Shown one piece after another: positions 23,891 through 32,296 of a stretch of 44,741 nucleotides of DNA; the stretch's first letter is position 1; each line of letters begins with the position of its first letter. Position numbers and translations under genes: made by a program. Origin of the DNA: DATBLE01 sp038248655 (lineage in GTDB: Bacteria; Actinomycetota; Thermoleophilia; Gaiellales; Gaiellaceae). The notes beneath the pieces are model-generated. The model did no database searches and was not told where the DNA came from. It saw nothing but the letters and a program-made list of their open reading frames with translations. The stretch lies in NCBI GenBank assembly GCA_038248655.1, contig JBBRXG010000011.1, positions 1 through 44,741 on the forward strand, written 5' to 3'.

Positions 23891-24636
23891 GACCCCTTCT
23901 CCCGACCGGCGCAGTCACGCGCAACCCCGACTTCACCGACCACCGCCGGATCCTCGAACACGCACCGCCAGGGGAGCTCGAGCTGTCGATGTACGAAGGC
24001 TGGGGCGAGGAGGTGATCGAAGACCTGCAAGGCTTGCCGATCGTCACCGCTCATGCCGACAAGACGATCGGTGCAACGCTGTCCGGCGACCACCCGGCGC
24101 TGGAGCGCTTCGCCCTCAACTGCCGGATTGCGGCCGCTCTCGGTGCCCGCATACTCGTGTTCCATCTCTGGGAGCTACCGGACGGCGACCGCCTCCTCGA
24201 ACGCAACCTCGATCACCTGCCCGGCCTGCTCGACACGGCCGAGGGGCACGGTCTGACCATGGCGGTCGAGACGATCCCGTGCACCGTCGGCACACCGCTC
24301 GGCAACGTGCGACGCGCCTGCGAGCGCGATCCTCGCTGCCGCGTGACGCTGGACACGGAGTTCCTCTCCGTTCACGGCCAGCTCGACCGGGCGCACGAGC
24401 TGGCAGAGGTAGTCGCGCACGTCCACGTCAAGGACTACGACCCCGGCGTCTGGGGGACGAGACCCCGGCGCTATCTGCTTCCGGGCGAGGGTGTTCTCGA
24501 CCTCGACGGTTTCCTGGACCGGCTGGGCTGGGAGGGACCGGTCACGCTGGAGATGTCGGCGGTCGAGCAGAACGGCGGCATCGATTCGCGGCGGCTCGAG
24601 ATGGCCGTCGCCTGGGTGCGTAGACTCGCAGAGTGA
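23887..24636 (+). CDS. Sugar phosphate isomerase/epimerase-like TIM barrel
   Basis: A 249-residue xylose-isomerase-like TIM barrel (AP endonuclease family 2 fold). Likely metal ligands are in TMAVETIPC (Glu), VTLDTEFLSVHG (Asp, His), VAHVHVKDYDPG (His, Asp) and VTLEMSAVEQNGG (Glu). The order of strands is standard. The fold is shared by endonuclease IV and sugar isomerases; the absence of the nfo zinc motifs and the short length favour an isomerase. Coupled on both sides by GTGA overlaps to the alkA-like gene and proC. Confidence 0.82.
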   Translation: MRPLLPTGAVTRNPDFTDHRRILEHAPPGELELSMYEGWGEEVIEDLQGLPIVTAHADKTIGATLSGDHPALERFALNCRIAAALGARILVFHLWELPDGDRLLERNLDHLPGLLDTAEGHGLTMAVETIPCTVGTPLGNVRRACERDPRCRVTLDTEFLSVHGQLDRAHELAEVVAHVHVKDYDPGVWGTRPRRYLLPGEGVLDLDGFLDRLGWEGPVTLEMSAVEQNGGIDSRRLEMAVAWVRRLAE

Positions 24637-25448
24637 GCCGACGCGTCGCGATCCTCGGCTGCGGGAAGATCGGCGAGTCGCTGCTCGGCGGCCTGCTCAG
24701 CTCGGACTGGCGGGCGCCGGACGAGGTGACCGCGACCGCACGGCGGGAGGAGCGGGCGGCCGAGCTCCACGAACGCTTCGGCATCCACACGACCCTCTCG
24801 AACGCGGAGGCAGCGGCCGGCGCCGGCCTGGTCGTGATCGCGGTCAAGCCGCAGGACTTCGAGACGCTGCTCGGCGAGATCGGGCCGACCCTCGCCCCCG
24901 GGCAGACCGTCCTCTCCGTCGCCGCCGCGATCCCGACCGCCGCGATCGAGCGGCGGATCGACGCCGCCGTGCCGGTGATCCGGGCGATGCCGAACGCGCC
25001 CGCGACCGTTCACGAGGGGATCGCCGGGATCTGCGCCGGTGCCCACGCCGGTGACGAGCAGCTAGCGCTCGCCGAGGAGTGCCTCTCGCATCTCGGCGCG
25101 GTCGTCCGCGTGCCCGAGCCCTACATGGACGCCGTCACCGCCGTCTCGGGATCCGGCCCCGCCTACTTCGCGCTCCTCGCCGAGGCGATGATCGAGGCCG
25201 GGATCCTGCTCGGCCTGTCCCGCGAGGTGACGACGCAGCTCGTCGTCCAGACGATGCTCGGAACCGCGAAGCTGCTCCGCGACGAGCACATGCACCCGGT
25301 CGAGCTGCGCGAGGCGGTCACCTCGCCCGGCGGGACGACGATCCGGGCGATCCGCGAGCTCGAACGGGCGGGCGTCCGGGCCGCGTTCCTGAACGCGATC
25401 CAGGCGGCGATGGAGCGGTCGCGGGAGCTGGCCCAGGACGACGCATGA
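24633..25448 (+). CDS. proC: Pyrroline-5-carboxylate reductase
   Basis: A 271-residue ProC, the last step of proline synthesis (NAD(P)H-dependent reduction of pyrroline-5-carboxylate). Seen: the Rossmann start VAILGCGKIGESLLGGLL, VVIAVKPQDFETLL, VIRAMPNAPATVHEGIAGI, and the C-terminal dimerisation signature AVSGSGPAYFALLAEAM with REAVTSPGGTTIRAIREL. GTG start overlapping the upstream stop. The stop codon is followed immediately by the second copy of the 139-nt element. Confidence 0.95.
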   Translation: MSRRVAILGCGKIGESLLGGLLSSDWRAPDEVTATARREERAAELHERFGIHTTLSNAEAAAGAGLVVIAVKPQDFETLLGEIGPTLAPGQTVLSVAAAIPTAAIERRIDAAVPVIRAMPNAPATVHEGIAGICAGAHAGDEQLALAEECLSHLGAVVRVPEPYMDAVTAVSGSGPAYFALLAEAMIEAGILLGLSREVTTQLVVQTMLGTAKLLRDEHMHPVELREAVTSPGGTTIRAIRELERAGVRAAFLNAIQAAMERSRELAQDDA

Positions 25449-25587
25449 CCGTCGCTCGGCTCCGCCTCGCTCCCGCTGGGGGAAACCATGTTTCCCCCAC
25501 GAGCCCCCTTCTTCCAGAGGCCGATCTCGTCGGGGAACCTCCCGGTTCCCCCGGGACCCCTCCCCGCTCATCGGCCGAGGTCGGCCG
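25449..25587 (+). repeat. 139-nt structured spacer element, copy 2
   Basis: Fills exactly the gap between the proC TGA (25446-25448) and the pgl ATG (25588). Hairpin 1 at 25478-25498 has perfect arms GGGGGAAAC and GTTTCCCCC around CAT. Hairpin 2 at 25532-25551 has arms GGGGAACC and GGTTCCCC around TCCC. Hairpin 3 at 25568-25591 has 11-bp arms TCATCGGCCGA and TCGGCCGATGA around GG, and its right arm contains the ATG of pgl. Conserved linkers include CTCGCTCCCG, CCCCCACGA and CCCCCTTCTTCC. Same orientation relative to the downstream gene as copy 1. Confidence 0.85.
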
Positions 25588-26262
25588 ATGAGCCAGGTCG
25601 AGCTGAACGTCGTCGACGACGCGACGTCGGCAGCCGAGGCGGCGGCCGTCGCGATCACCGAAGCCGTCGAGGCCGGCGGCCACATCGGACTCTCCGGGGG
25701 CTCCGGCCCGCGCCCCGCCTACGAGCGGGCCGCGATCCTGCAGCCGGACTGGTCGCGGGTCGAGCTCTGGTGGATCGACGAGCGTTGCGTCCCGCCCGCC
25801 GACGGGCGCTCGAACTACCGGATCGTCCGCGAGTCGCTGCTCGACGGGCTTGCCCGCCCGCCCGCGGACGTGCACCGTGTCCGCGGCGAGCTTCCGCCGA
25901 ACGAGGCGGCCGCCGAGTACGACGCCGCACTCGAGGGAGTCGCGCTCAGGCTGGCCGTGATGGGAATCGGCCCCGACGGCCACACCGCCTCGCTCTTCCC
26001 GAACTCCCCCGAGCTGGACGAGGGCGAGCGGCGAGCGGTCACCGCCGAGCCCGGTCTGGAGCCGTTCGTTCCCCGCGTCACGATGACGCGGCCGTTCCTG
26101 GCCGAAGCGGAGACGATGCTCTATCTCGTCACGGGCGAGGCGAAGGCGGAGGCGGTCGAGCGGGCCTTCGCCGGTGAGCCGTCGCCCGACACCCCGGCGA
26201 GCCTGGTGCGCGGACGACGGACGATCGCCGTGCTCGATCGGGCGGCCGCGTCGCGCCTCTGA
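25588..26262 (+). CDS. pgl: 6-phosphogluconolactonase
   Basis: A 224-residue DevB-type 6-phosphogluconolactonase of the pentose phosphate pathway. Family blocks: GGHIGLSGGSGPRPAYE, VELWWIDERCVPPADGRSNYR and LAVMGIGPDGHTASLFPNSP (the catalytic GPDGHTASLFP region), then VTMTRPFLAEAETMLYLVTG. The length is usual. Its start codon is inside the third hairpin of the 139-nt element and no ribosome binding site is visible, so translation may depend on opening that hairpin. Confidence 0.93.
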   Translation: MSQVELNVVDDATSAAEAAAVAITEAVEAGGHIGLSGGSGPRPAYERAAILQPDWSRVELWWIDERCVPPADGRSNYRIVRESLLDGLARPPADVHRVRGELPPNEAAAEYDAALEGVALRLAVMGIGPDGHTASLFPNSPELDEGERRAVTAEPGLEPFVPRVTMTRPFLAEAETMLYLVTGEAKAEAVERAFAGEPSPDTPASLVRGRRTIAVLDRAAASRL

Positions 26263-26276
26263 CCGGCGACCACCCG

Positions 26277-26301
26277 GGTGACAGGCGTGCAGCCTGTCAC
26301 C
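26277..26301. terminator. Bidirectional terminator-like hairpin
   Basis: Perfect 10-bp arms GGTGACAGGC and GCCTGTCACC around GTGCA, 14 bp after the pgl stop, followed by GTTCTTG. It overlaps the stop codon of the convergent gene at 26297. Arm quality and position between convergent genes support a terminator despite the weak T-run. Confidence 0.65.
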
Positions 26302-26953
26302 GTTCTTGCGCCGGCAGGAGCGGCGACGCCAGCTCCGCGGCGATCCCGCGTCTCGCCGCCAGAGCCTGCAGGACGAGAACGGTGTCGGCGACCGGCACGT
26401 CTTCCAGGTACCCCTCGCGGGTCTCGAACGACTCGAGCACCGCCTCGACGGCCTCCACGTACCCGACGACGTCCTCGACGGCGACCATCGCCAGCGCGTC
26501 ACCCACGTCGTTCGGGAAGTCGTCCCGGATGCGGATCGCATCCGCCTCGATGCGGGCCTCGTGCCAGCCTCCGAGCACGAGGTGCGCGAGCGCCGCCGCA
26601 TAGCGGCCGATCGGCGATTCGGCGCCGGCGGCGCCCTCGTCGAGCGTCCAGCTCGCCGCCTCCTCTGCGAGCGGCCACTCGGCGGCGATCACCGCCGCCT
26701 TGATCGCGCCGATCGGCCGGCCCCAGCTGCCGGGCGGCGCCGCGCCGAAGCTCTCGCGCCAGCGATCGGCCGCGAGGCCCAGCCATTCCCGCGGGTCGGC
26801 GCCCTGCATGAGCAAGCAGAGCCCGGCGCCGTACGCCGCGTTCCCCATCCGGGTCAGCTGGCGCTGCCGCTCGTCGGGGTCGTCCGGCAGGCGCGCCTCG
26901 CCGTCCCGGTACCGTCCGGCCTCGCGCTCATAGAGCTCCGACCAGTTCTCCAT
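26297..26953 (-). CDS. Hypothetical alpha-helical protein
   Basis: A 218-residue soluble, helix-rich protein beginning MENWSELYEREAGRYRDGEA. It has alternating small-residue helices (MGNAAYGAGLCLLMQGADPR, AAVIAAEWPLAEEAASWTLD, GRYAAALAHLVLGGWHEARI) that look like degenerate TPR-type repeats, and an acidic end segment VEAVEAVLESFETREGYLED. I do not recognise the family. ATG 26953 is the first start giving protein-like sequence. Divergent from the helicase gene. Confidence 0.7.
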   Translation of the reverse strand: MENWSELYEREAGRYRDGEARLPDDPDERQRQLTRMGNAAYGAGLCLLMQGADPREWLGLAADRWRESFGAAPPGSWGRPIGAIKAAVIAAEWPLAEEAASWTLDEGAAGAESPIGRYAAALAHLVLGGWHEARIEADAIRIRDDFPNDVGDALAMVAVEDVVGYVEAVEAVLESFETREGYLEDVPVADTVLVLQALAARRGIAAELASPLLPAQER

Positions 26954-27000
26954 GCCGGAAGTATGGTCGCGCTCGGCCACCGCGGTCACGCCCGACTCGC

Positions 27001-27074
27001 TATGCTTCCCAAGGCGACGCCCGCCCGGGGTTTCGGGCGCCTTTCTCGAACGAATGCAGCGCAACCGGCGCTGC
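27001..27074 (+). promoter_or_regulatory. Structured leader of the helicase gene
   Basis: A -10-like TATGCT (27001-27006) is followed at once by a GC-rich hairpin at 27011-27043 (AAGG and CGCCCG pairing with CGGGCG and CCTT, with a 3-nt bulge) that ends in CTTTCT, and by a second hairpin at 27056-27074 (GCAGCGC, GCGCTGC) ending 4 nt before the ATG. The first resembles a factor-independent terminator, so attenuation is possible. No Shine-Dalgarno sequence is seen. Confidence 0.45.
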
Positions 27075-27078
27075 CCCG

Positions 27079-29541
27079 ATGCAGGAAACCATCGACCACC
27101 CTCTGACCGCGCCCGGTGCGACGAGCTCGCTCGTAGCCTCGGCACAGCACGCCGCCATCTGGGCCGGCGAGCCCTTCCTCCATTCCGAGGAGGATCCGGC
27201 ACAGGTGCTCGCGCCGGGGACGGCCCGCCGTCGCGCCCTCGACGACGCGCTCGCCGAGATCGCCGCGGGCCGCGTCGAGCCGAGCAGCGACTGGCGGATC
27301 CGCTACGGGCTGATGCTCGGGCTCGAGCGGGTGCTCAGCGAAAGACCGCCCCGCCTGCGCTCGGGCACCGAGCTCCGCCGCCATCAGGTCGACGCGCTCG
27401 CCGGGATGCTCACCGAGCTGATCGCTGCCGCCCAGCGCGACCCCGAGCCGGCGGCAGAGGACACCGACGACGGGTTCGTCGACGACGAGGACGAGGAGAA
27501 CGGTGAGCTCGGCGAGCACGACGAGAACGGCCGGTTCGAGCTCGAATCCGCAGAGGAGGAGCGCGCGCCGGAACAGGATCCCGGAGCCGTGCGCCGCTAC
27601 CGGTTCCGCCACCCGACGGCGTCCGGCAAGACGATCGCCGCGGCCGGCTTCGTCGAGGCGGCACGGACGCTCGGAGTGCTGATCCTCACCCACCGACGGC
27701 TGCTCGTCACCCAGTTCAACCGTGAGCTGAAGGACGAAGGCTACGGCGACCGGCTGACACCCGAGATCACCGGAAAGGGCGCCCCGCCGGTTCGCGACCC
27801 GATCACGATCCAGACCTACGCCTGGTTCGCCAGACACGTCGGCGATCTCGACCGCGAGGCCTACCAGCTCGTGATCTGCGACGAGGCGCACACGGCTCTG
27901 GGCGAGAAGACGAGCGCCTCGATTCGCAGCTTCCCGGAGCCCGTCTACATCGGGATGACGGCGACCGAGCAGCTGATCGCCAAGCAGGTCTCGGACGTCT
28001 TCCCCGCTTCCGTCGACGACCTGCCACTCGTCGACGCCGCGCGCCGCGGGTTGATCGCGCCGCTCCGCTGCCTGCGCGTCCCCCCGGCCGCTGCGATCAA
28101 CTCCGTGCCGATCGTGGGCGGCGACTTCGACCAGGAGGCCCTCGCGAAGGTCCTCGACCACGTTGCGCTGAACCAGGCGGCCGCCAGCCTCTACCGTGAC
28201 CGTTTCGATTCGACCCCTGGCGTGGTCTACGCCGCCGGCGTCGAGCACGCGTACAACCTGGCGCAGGAGTTCCGCGCCGCCGGCCTGAAGGCGGAGGCGG
28301 TGAGCGGGCGGACGCCGCCGGTCCGGCTCGCCGAGATCCTGGCCGCGTACGAGCGAGGGGAGATCGACGTGCTGGTCAACGCGATGCTGCTCGCAGAGGG
28401 CTGGAACTCGCCTCGCGCCACCGCCGTCATGCACCTCGCACCGACGGCCAGCCGCCGCGTCTACCAGCAGCGGATCGGCCGGATCATGCGCATGCATCCC
28501 CGGAAGGAGGCCGGGATCGTCGTCGACTTCGTGCAGAAGGGCGCGACCCACAACGACCGCGTGATCACCCTCCACTCGCTACTCGGCTCCGACTTCTACC
28601 GGGAGGGCGCCCGGGTCACCCCCGCGCCGCGGCGGCGCGTCCAGCGCCGAGCACGCCGCAAGCTCGCGCCGGCACCGTGGCTCGTGCCCGTCACGCCGGA
28701 CGTGAGCCGCCGGCTGGCGGTGATCCAACGCGAGTGGCAGCGCATCGACCCCCGCTACCTGGACGACGAGGAGCAGCGCTTCTGGGCCCGGATCGCCGGC
28801 CGGCAGGCTCGCTTCGACGACCGGGTCGCCCTGTTCGAGAAGCTGACCGCACGCGCGAGCAAGATCGCGCTCGAGCAGTTCCTCTTCACCTGCGCCGCCG
28901 AGAACCCGAATCGACGGCTGCGGACGATGGCGCTCTCCGATCGAGTCGGGATGCCGATCGACCGCGCCAGCTTCGACGATCTCGTCACTCTCGTCACCCA
29001 GGCGCCGCCCTGGGAGAAGGATCGCGTCCAGGGAGTGCGGATCCTCCTCCGGGCGGTCGGCGAGGGACGCCCCGACGCGCCCGACCAGATCCTCGCCCGC
29101 TGGACCTGGCGGCTCGCGCGCGCCGTGCGGAAGGTGCTCGACCGCAAGGCGAGCGCCGAGTTTCCCGAGGCGAAGCGGCTGCTCGGCGCGCTCGCGAACT
29201 CGCGCGGCCACCGCCACGAGGAGAACGCCGCGAAGCTCGCCGCCGCCGCGCAGGACCTCTCGATCGCAACCGGAGCCGCGCTGCTCGCATCGGCCGAGGG
29301 ATACACCCCGCGCGCGAACCACACGCTCGAGGCGGCCAAGGAGGAGCTCGGCACCATCGCCGACGTCGCGACCGCGCTCGCCGACGACCTCCCCGCCCCG
29401 AAGGCTCATCCCGGTCGGCGACGCCGTCGGCGGCGCAAGAAGAAGCCCGCCGCGGCCGCACAGCCGGACGCGGCCCAGAGCGGCGCCGAGACCCGGGAGG
29501 CGGAGCCTGTGACATCCGAGTCCGCAGCCGCGACCGAATAA
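27079..29541 (+). CDS. DEAD/DEAH-box helicase (SF2)
   Basis: An 820-residue superfamily 2 helicase. A Q-like motif ELRRHQVDAL (99-108) is separated from Walker A PTASGKT (179-185) by a strongly acidic insert (DDGFVDDEDEENGEL region, about 125-168). Then DEAH at 268-271, GMTAT at 292-296, and in the second RecA domain NAMLLAEGWNSPRA and the arginine-finger motif QQRIGRIMRMHPRKEAGIVV. The C-terminal 300 residues are helical and end in a basic tail (RRRRRRRKKK) followed by an acidic end. It resembles restriction-type or DNA-repair helicases, but no nuclease partner is adjacent. The DipZ-like gene follows by 6 bp. Confidence 0.9.
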   Translation: MQETIDHPLTAPGATSSLVASAQHAAIWAGEPFLHSEEDPAQVLAPGTARRRALDDALAEIAAGRVEPSSDWRIRYGLMLGLERVLSERPPRLRSGTELRRHQVDALAGMLTELIAAAQRDPEPAAEDTDDGFVDDEDEENGELGEHDENGRFELESAEEERAPEQDPGAVRRYRFRHPTASGKTIAAAGFVEAARTLGVLILTHRRLLVTQFNRELKDEGYGDRLTPEITGKGAPPVRDPITIQTYAWFARHVGDLDREAYQLVICDEAHTALGEKTSASIRSFPEPVYIGMTATEQLIAKQVSDVFPASVDDLPLVDAARRGLIAPLRCLRVPPAAAINSVPIVGGDFDQEALAKVLDHVALNQAAASLYRDRFDSTPGVVYAAGVEHAYNLAQEFRAAGLKAEAVSGRTPPVRLAEILAAYERGEIDVLVNAMLLAEGWNSPRATAVMHLAPTASRRVYQQRIGRIMRMHPRKEAGIVVDFVQKGATHNDRVITLHSLLGSDFYREGARVTPAPRRRVQRRARRKLAPAPWLVPVTPDVSRRLAVIQREWQRIDPRYLDDEEQRFWARIAGRQARFDDRVALFEKLTARASKIALEQFLFTCAAENPNRRLRTMALSDRVGMPIDRASFDDLVTLVTQAPPWEKDRVQGVRILLRAVGEGRPDAPDQILARWTWRLARAVRKVLDRKASAEFPEAKRLLGALANSRGHRHEENAAKLAAAAQDLSIATGAALLASAEGYTPRANHTLEAAKEELGTIADVATALADDLPAPKAHPGRRRRRRRKKKPAAAAQPDAAQSGAETREAEPVTSESAAATE

Positions 29542-29547
29542 CCGACG

Positions 29548-31185
29548 ATGGCTCTCGCGATCGCCTTCGCGTTCACCGCAGGGCTGATCACTGCGGTCTC
29601 TCCCTGCGTGCTGCCCGTGCTGCCGCTCGTCCTCGGCGGAGGAGTGGGCGAGAACCGGAGACGCCCCTACGCGATCATCGCCGGGCTGGCGAGCACGTTC
29701 CTGGTCTCGATCCTGTTCGCAGCCTGGGCGCTCGACGAGCTCGGCCTGCCGAAGGATCTGTTGCGCAACGTCTCGATCGGGCTCCTCTTCCTCCTTGCCC
29801 TCACATTGCTCGTCCCGCAGGTCGGCGTCCTGGTCGAGCGGCCGCTCGCGCGGCTCTCACGGCGCCCGTCGGGGGATCTCGGAGGCGGCTTCCTGCTCGG
29901 CTGTGCGCTCGGGTTCGTCTTCGTCCCGTGCGGCGGCCCGGCGATCGGCTACGTGACGAGCTCGGCGGCGACCAGCAGCTTCGGCCTGAAGACGATCTCC
30001 GTCGCGATCGCGTACACCGTCGGCGTCTCGCTCGTCCTGCTCGCGATCGCGATCGGCGGCCGACGCGCGCGCATCTGGCTCCGCGCCGGGGTCGAGCGGC
30101 TCCGCATCGTGTTCGGCGTCGTGCTCGCCGCCGCCGCCTTTGCATTGATCTTCGACCTCGACACGAAGCTCCAGCGCTGGATCCCGAACTACACGCAGTT
30201 CCTCCAGGACAAGTCGGAGGCGAGCGCGTCCGGCAAGGACGCCTTCGAGCGGGGCACGAACGTGACCGAGAAACCGGCGCGGACGCCCGCGCCGATGGGC
30301 GGTCTGCCGACCTACGGGCCGGCGCCGAACTTCGCGGGCATCACCGGGTGGCTGAACAGCTCGCCGCTGACGATGCAGGGCCTGCGCGGCAAGGTCGTCC
30401 TGATCGACTTCTGGACCTACTCGTGCATCAACTGCCTGCGCACCCTCCCGCACGTCGAGGCTTGGGACCGCCTGTACCGGGGCGACGGACTCGTGATCGT
30501 CGGCGTGCACACGCCCGAGTTCGCTTTCGAGGCCGAGGCGTCCAATGTCCGCAAGGCGGTCGAGCGGCTCGGCGTCCGGTACCCGGTCGCCCTGGACGAC
30601 CACTACGGAACGTGGACCAACTGGGGCAACCAGTACTGGCCCGCCAAGTACCTGGTCGACCGCGACGGCAACGTCCGCTATGCGCACTTCGGCGAGGGAA
30701 GCTACGACGTCACGGAGCGAAACATCCGAGTCCTGCTCGGCGAGAAGGCGGGCGCGCCGGTGGCGGCGCGGCTCCGCGACGAAACTCCGACCGAGCGGAT
30801 CTCGCCGGAGTCGTATCTCGGCTACGAGCGAATCGCCCGCTACGCCGGCTCACCGCTGCACCCGGACAAGACCGGCGACTACACGTTCCCCGCGCGGCTG
30901 GCCCAGAACCAGATCGCTCTTTCGGGCCGGATCCAGCTCGAGGCGCAGCGAATCGTCGCCGTCTCCGAGGCGCGGCTCCGCTTCCACTTCCACGCGAGCA
31001 AGGTCTTTCTCGTCCTCGGCGGCAAGGGGACGGTGAAGGTGCTCGTCGACGGAGTGCCGGAAAGGACGGTTCGAGTGACCGCCGATCGCCTCTATACCCT
31101 CGTCGACAGGCCGCGGATGCAGGACGCGTTGCTCGAGCTCCGGTTCTCCCCGGGCGTCGAGGCCTACGCCTTCACGTTCGGCTAG
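29548..31185 (+). CDS. DipZ-like CcdA-thioredoxin fusion
   Basis: A 545-residue protein with three parts, as in mycobacterial DipZ. First, a CcdA/DsbD-type membrane domain (about 1-215) with paired cysteines in TAVSPCVLPVLPLVLGGG (Cys20) and FVFVPCGGPAIG, carrying electrons across the membrane. Second, an extracytoplasmic thioredoxin/AhpC-TSA domain with the redox motif C-I-N-C in WTYSCINCLRTLPHVEAW. Third, a C-terminal beta-sandwich (YTFPARLAQNQIALSGRIQL onward) like the carbohydrate-binding-type module of DipZ. It would supply reducing power to exported proteins. Followed by the 50-bp tandem repeats. Confidence 0.92.
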   Translation: MALAIAFAFTAGLITAVSPCVLPVLPLVLGGGVGENRRRPYAIIAGLASTFLVSILFAAWALDELGLPKDLLRNVSIGLLFLLALTLLVPQVGVLVERPLARLSRRPSGDLGGGFLLGCALGFVFVPCGGPAIGYVTSSAATSSFGLKTISVAIAYTVGVSLVLLAIAIGGRRARIWLRAGVERLRIVFGVVLAAAAFALIFDLDTKLQRWIPNYTQFLQDKSEASASGKDAFERGTNVTEKPARTPAPMGGLPTYGPAPNFAGITGWLNSSPLTMQGLRGKVVLIDFWTYSCINCLRTLPHVEAWDRLYRGDGLVIVGVHTPEFAFEAEASNVRKAVERLGVRYPVALDDHYGTWTNWGNQYWPAKYLVDRDGNVRYAHFGEGSYDVTERNIRVLLGEKAGAPVAARLRDETPTERISPESYLGYERIARYAGSPLHPDKTGDYTFPARLAQNQIALSGRIQLEAQRIVAVSEARLRFHFHASKVFLVLGGKGTVKVLVDGVPERTVRVTADRLYTLVDRPRMQDALLELRFSPGVEAYAFTFG

Positions 31186-31245
31186 CAGCAGCACGGCGCG
31201 CCCGGCATGCGACCCGCGCCGGTAGTGCAACTTGCCCCCCCAACC

Positions 31246-31395
31246 TGTGCCTGGCACCAGAGGCGCGCCGAAAGCGTGACTTCTCACCCACTGCTTGTGC
31301 CTGGCACCAGACGTGTGCCGAAAGAGTGCCTTCTCATCCACGGGTTGTGCCTGGCACCCGCAGTGAGTCAAGAGAGCGACTCTTGTTCCTCCGCC
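31246..31395. repeat. Three tandem 50-bp repeats headed by TGTGCCTGGCACC
   Basis: TGTGCCTGGCACC begins at 31246, 31296 and 31346, an exact 50-bp period. Units 1 and 2 share CCGAAAG, GTG and CTTCTCA-CCCAC in the same positions; unit 3 keeps the head but diverges after it and contains CAAGAG and CTCTTG as an inverted pair. The head is the palindrome GTGCC-T-GGCAC. The array fills most of the 211-bp gap between the convergent DipZ-like and PAC2 genes, ending one base before the PAC2 stop codon. No gene is seen in this gap. Confidence 0.85.
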
Positions 31396-31396
31396 G

Positions 31397-32287
31397 CTAG
31401 TGCTCGGCGCCGGGCCCCGACGGCCCGGTCTCGTCCTCCTCGTCGCGCTCCCGGAGGAAACGGGAGAGCTCTGCGGCGAGCGAATCCCCCGACGGCAGAT
31501 CGCTCTCGTCGATCTCGTCGGCGCGGCGCTCGAGCTCCTCGACGTACGCGGCCGTCTCCTCGTCGGAGCCGATCGCCTCGCTGACCTGGCGGACGTAGGC
31601 GTCGGCTGCCTGGTCGAGCTCGGACGTGTCGATCTCGGTGCCGAGCAGCGTCGCGAGCCGGTCACAGAGAGCGGAGGCGGCCTTCGGGCTCGGCGCAAGC
31701 GAGACGTAGTGCGGCACCGCTGCCCAGAGGCTCGCCGACCTGATCCCCGCGCGCTTGCAGGCGTCGTGGACGACCCCGACGATCCCGGTTGGGCCCTCGT
31801 AGCGGGACGCCTGGAGACCCAGCTGCTCGATCAGATCGGGATCGGTGGCGCTTCCCGTCACCGGAGTCTGGCGGGTGTGCGGCACGTCCGCGAGGAGCGC
31901 CCCCAGCGTGACGACCAGCTCGACGCCGAGCTCTGCGGCGAAATCCACGATCAGCCCGGCGAAGGTGCGCCAGCGGAGATTGGGCTCGACACCGAGCAGG
32001 AGCACCGCGTCGCGGTCCATCCCATCGGGACGTCCGTGGTAGAAGGCCGTCTCGGGCCAGTCGATCCGCCGGGTGGAGCCCTCCTCCAGCTTGACGTGCG
32101 GCCGCGTGGCCTGGAAGTCGAAGAATCCCTCGGAATCGATCTCCGCGAAGCGCGCGGCGTCCCAGGTCTTGGCGAGGTGGCCGGCCGCGAGCGAGGCGGC
32201 CTGGCCGCCGTCGTTCCAGCCGCGGAAGGCGGCGATCAGAACCGGCCGCTCGAGCGCCGGGCGGCGCGCAACGTGCAGCTCGGCCAT
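31397..32287 (-). CDS. PAC2 family protein
   Basis: A 296-residue PAC2 (proteasome assembly chaperone 2-like) protein. Seen: RPVLIAAFRGWNDGGQAASL, FFDFQATRPHVKLEEG, LLLGVEPNLRWRTFAGLIVD and VTLGALLADVPHTRQTPVTG, followed by GIVGVVHDACKRAGIRSASL and WAAVPHYVSLAPSPKA. The C-terminus is an acidic helix typical of the actinobacterial group. Actinobacteria with proteasomes carry several PAC2 proteins; a role in assembly is not proven for this subgroup. ATG 32287, with CtaA encoded just upstream (9 bp). Confidence 0.92.
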   Translation of the reverse strand: MAELHVARRPALERPVLIAAFRGWNDGGQAASLAAGHLAKTWDAARFAEIDSEGFFDFQATRPHVKLEEGSTRRIDWPETAFYHGRPDGMDRDAVLLLGVEPNLRWRTFAGLIVDFAAELGVELVVTLGALLADVPHTRQTPVTGSATDPDLIEQLGLQASRYEGPTGIVGVVHDACKRAGIRSASLWAAVPHYVSLAPSPKAASALCDRLATLLGTEIDTSELDQAADAYVRQVSEAIGSDEETAAYVEELERRADEIDESDLPSGDSLAAELSRFLRERDEEDETGPSGPGAEH

Positions 32288-32296
32288 CGGGCCAGT

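Noticed and set aside
31246..31395. CRISPR-like array
   Set aside because: The 50-bp units are directly tandem with no alternating unique spacers of constant size, only three copies, and no cas genes.
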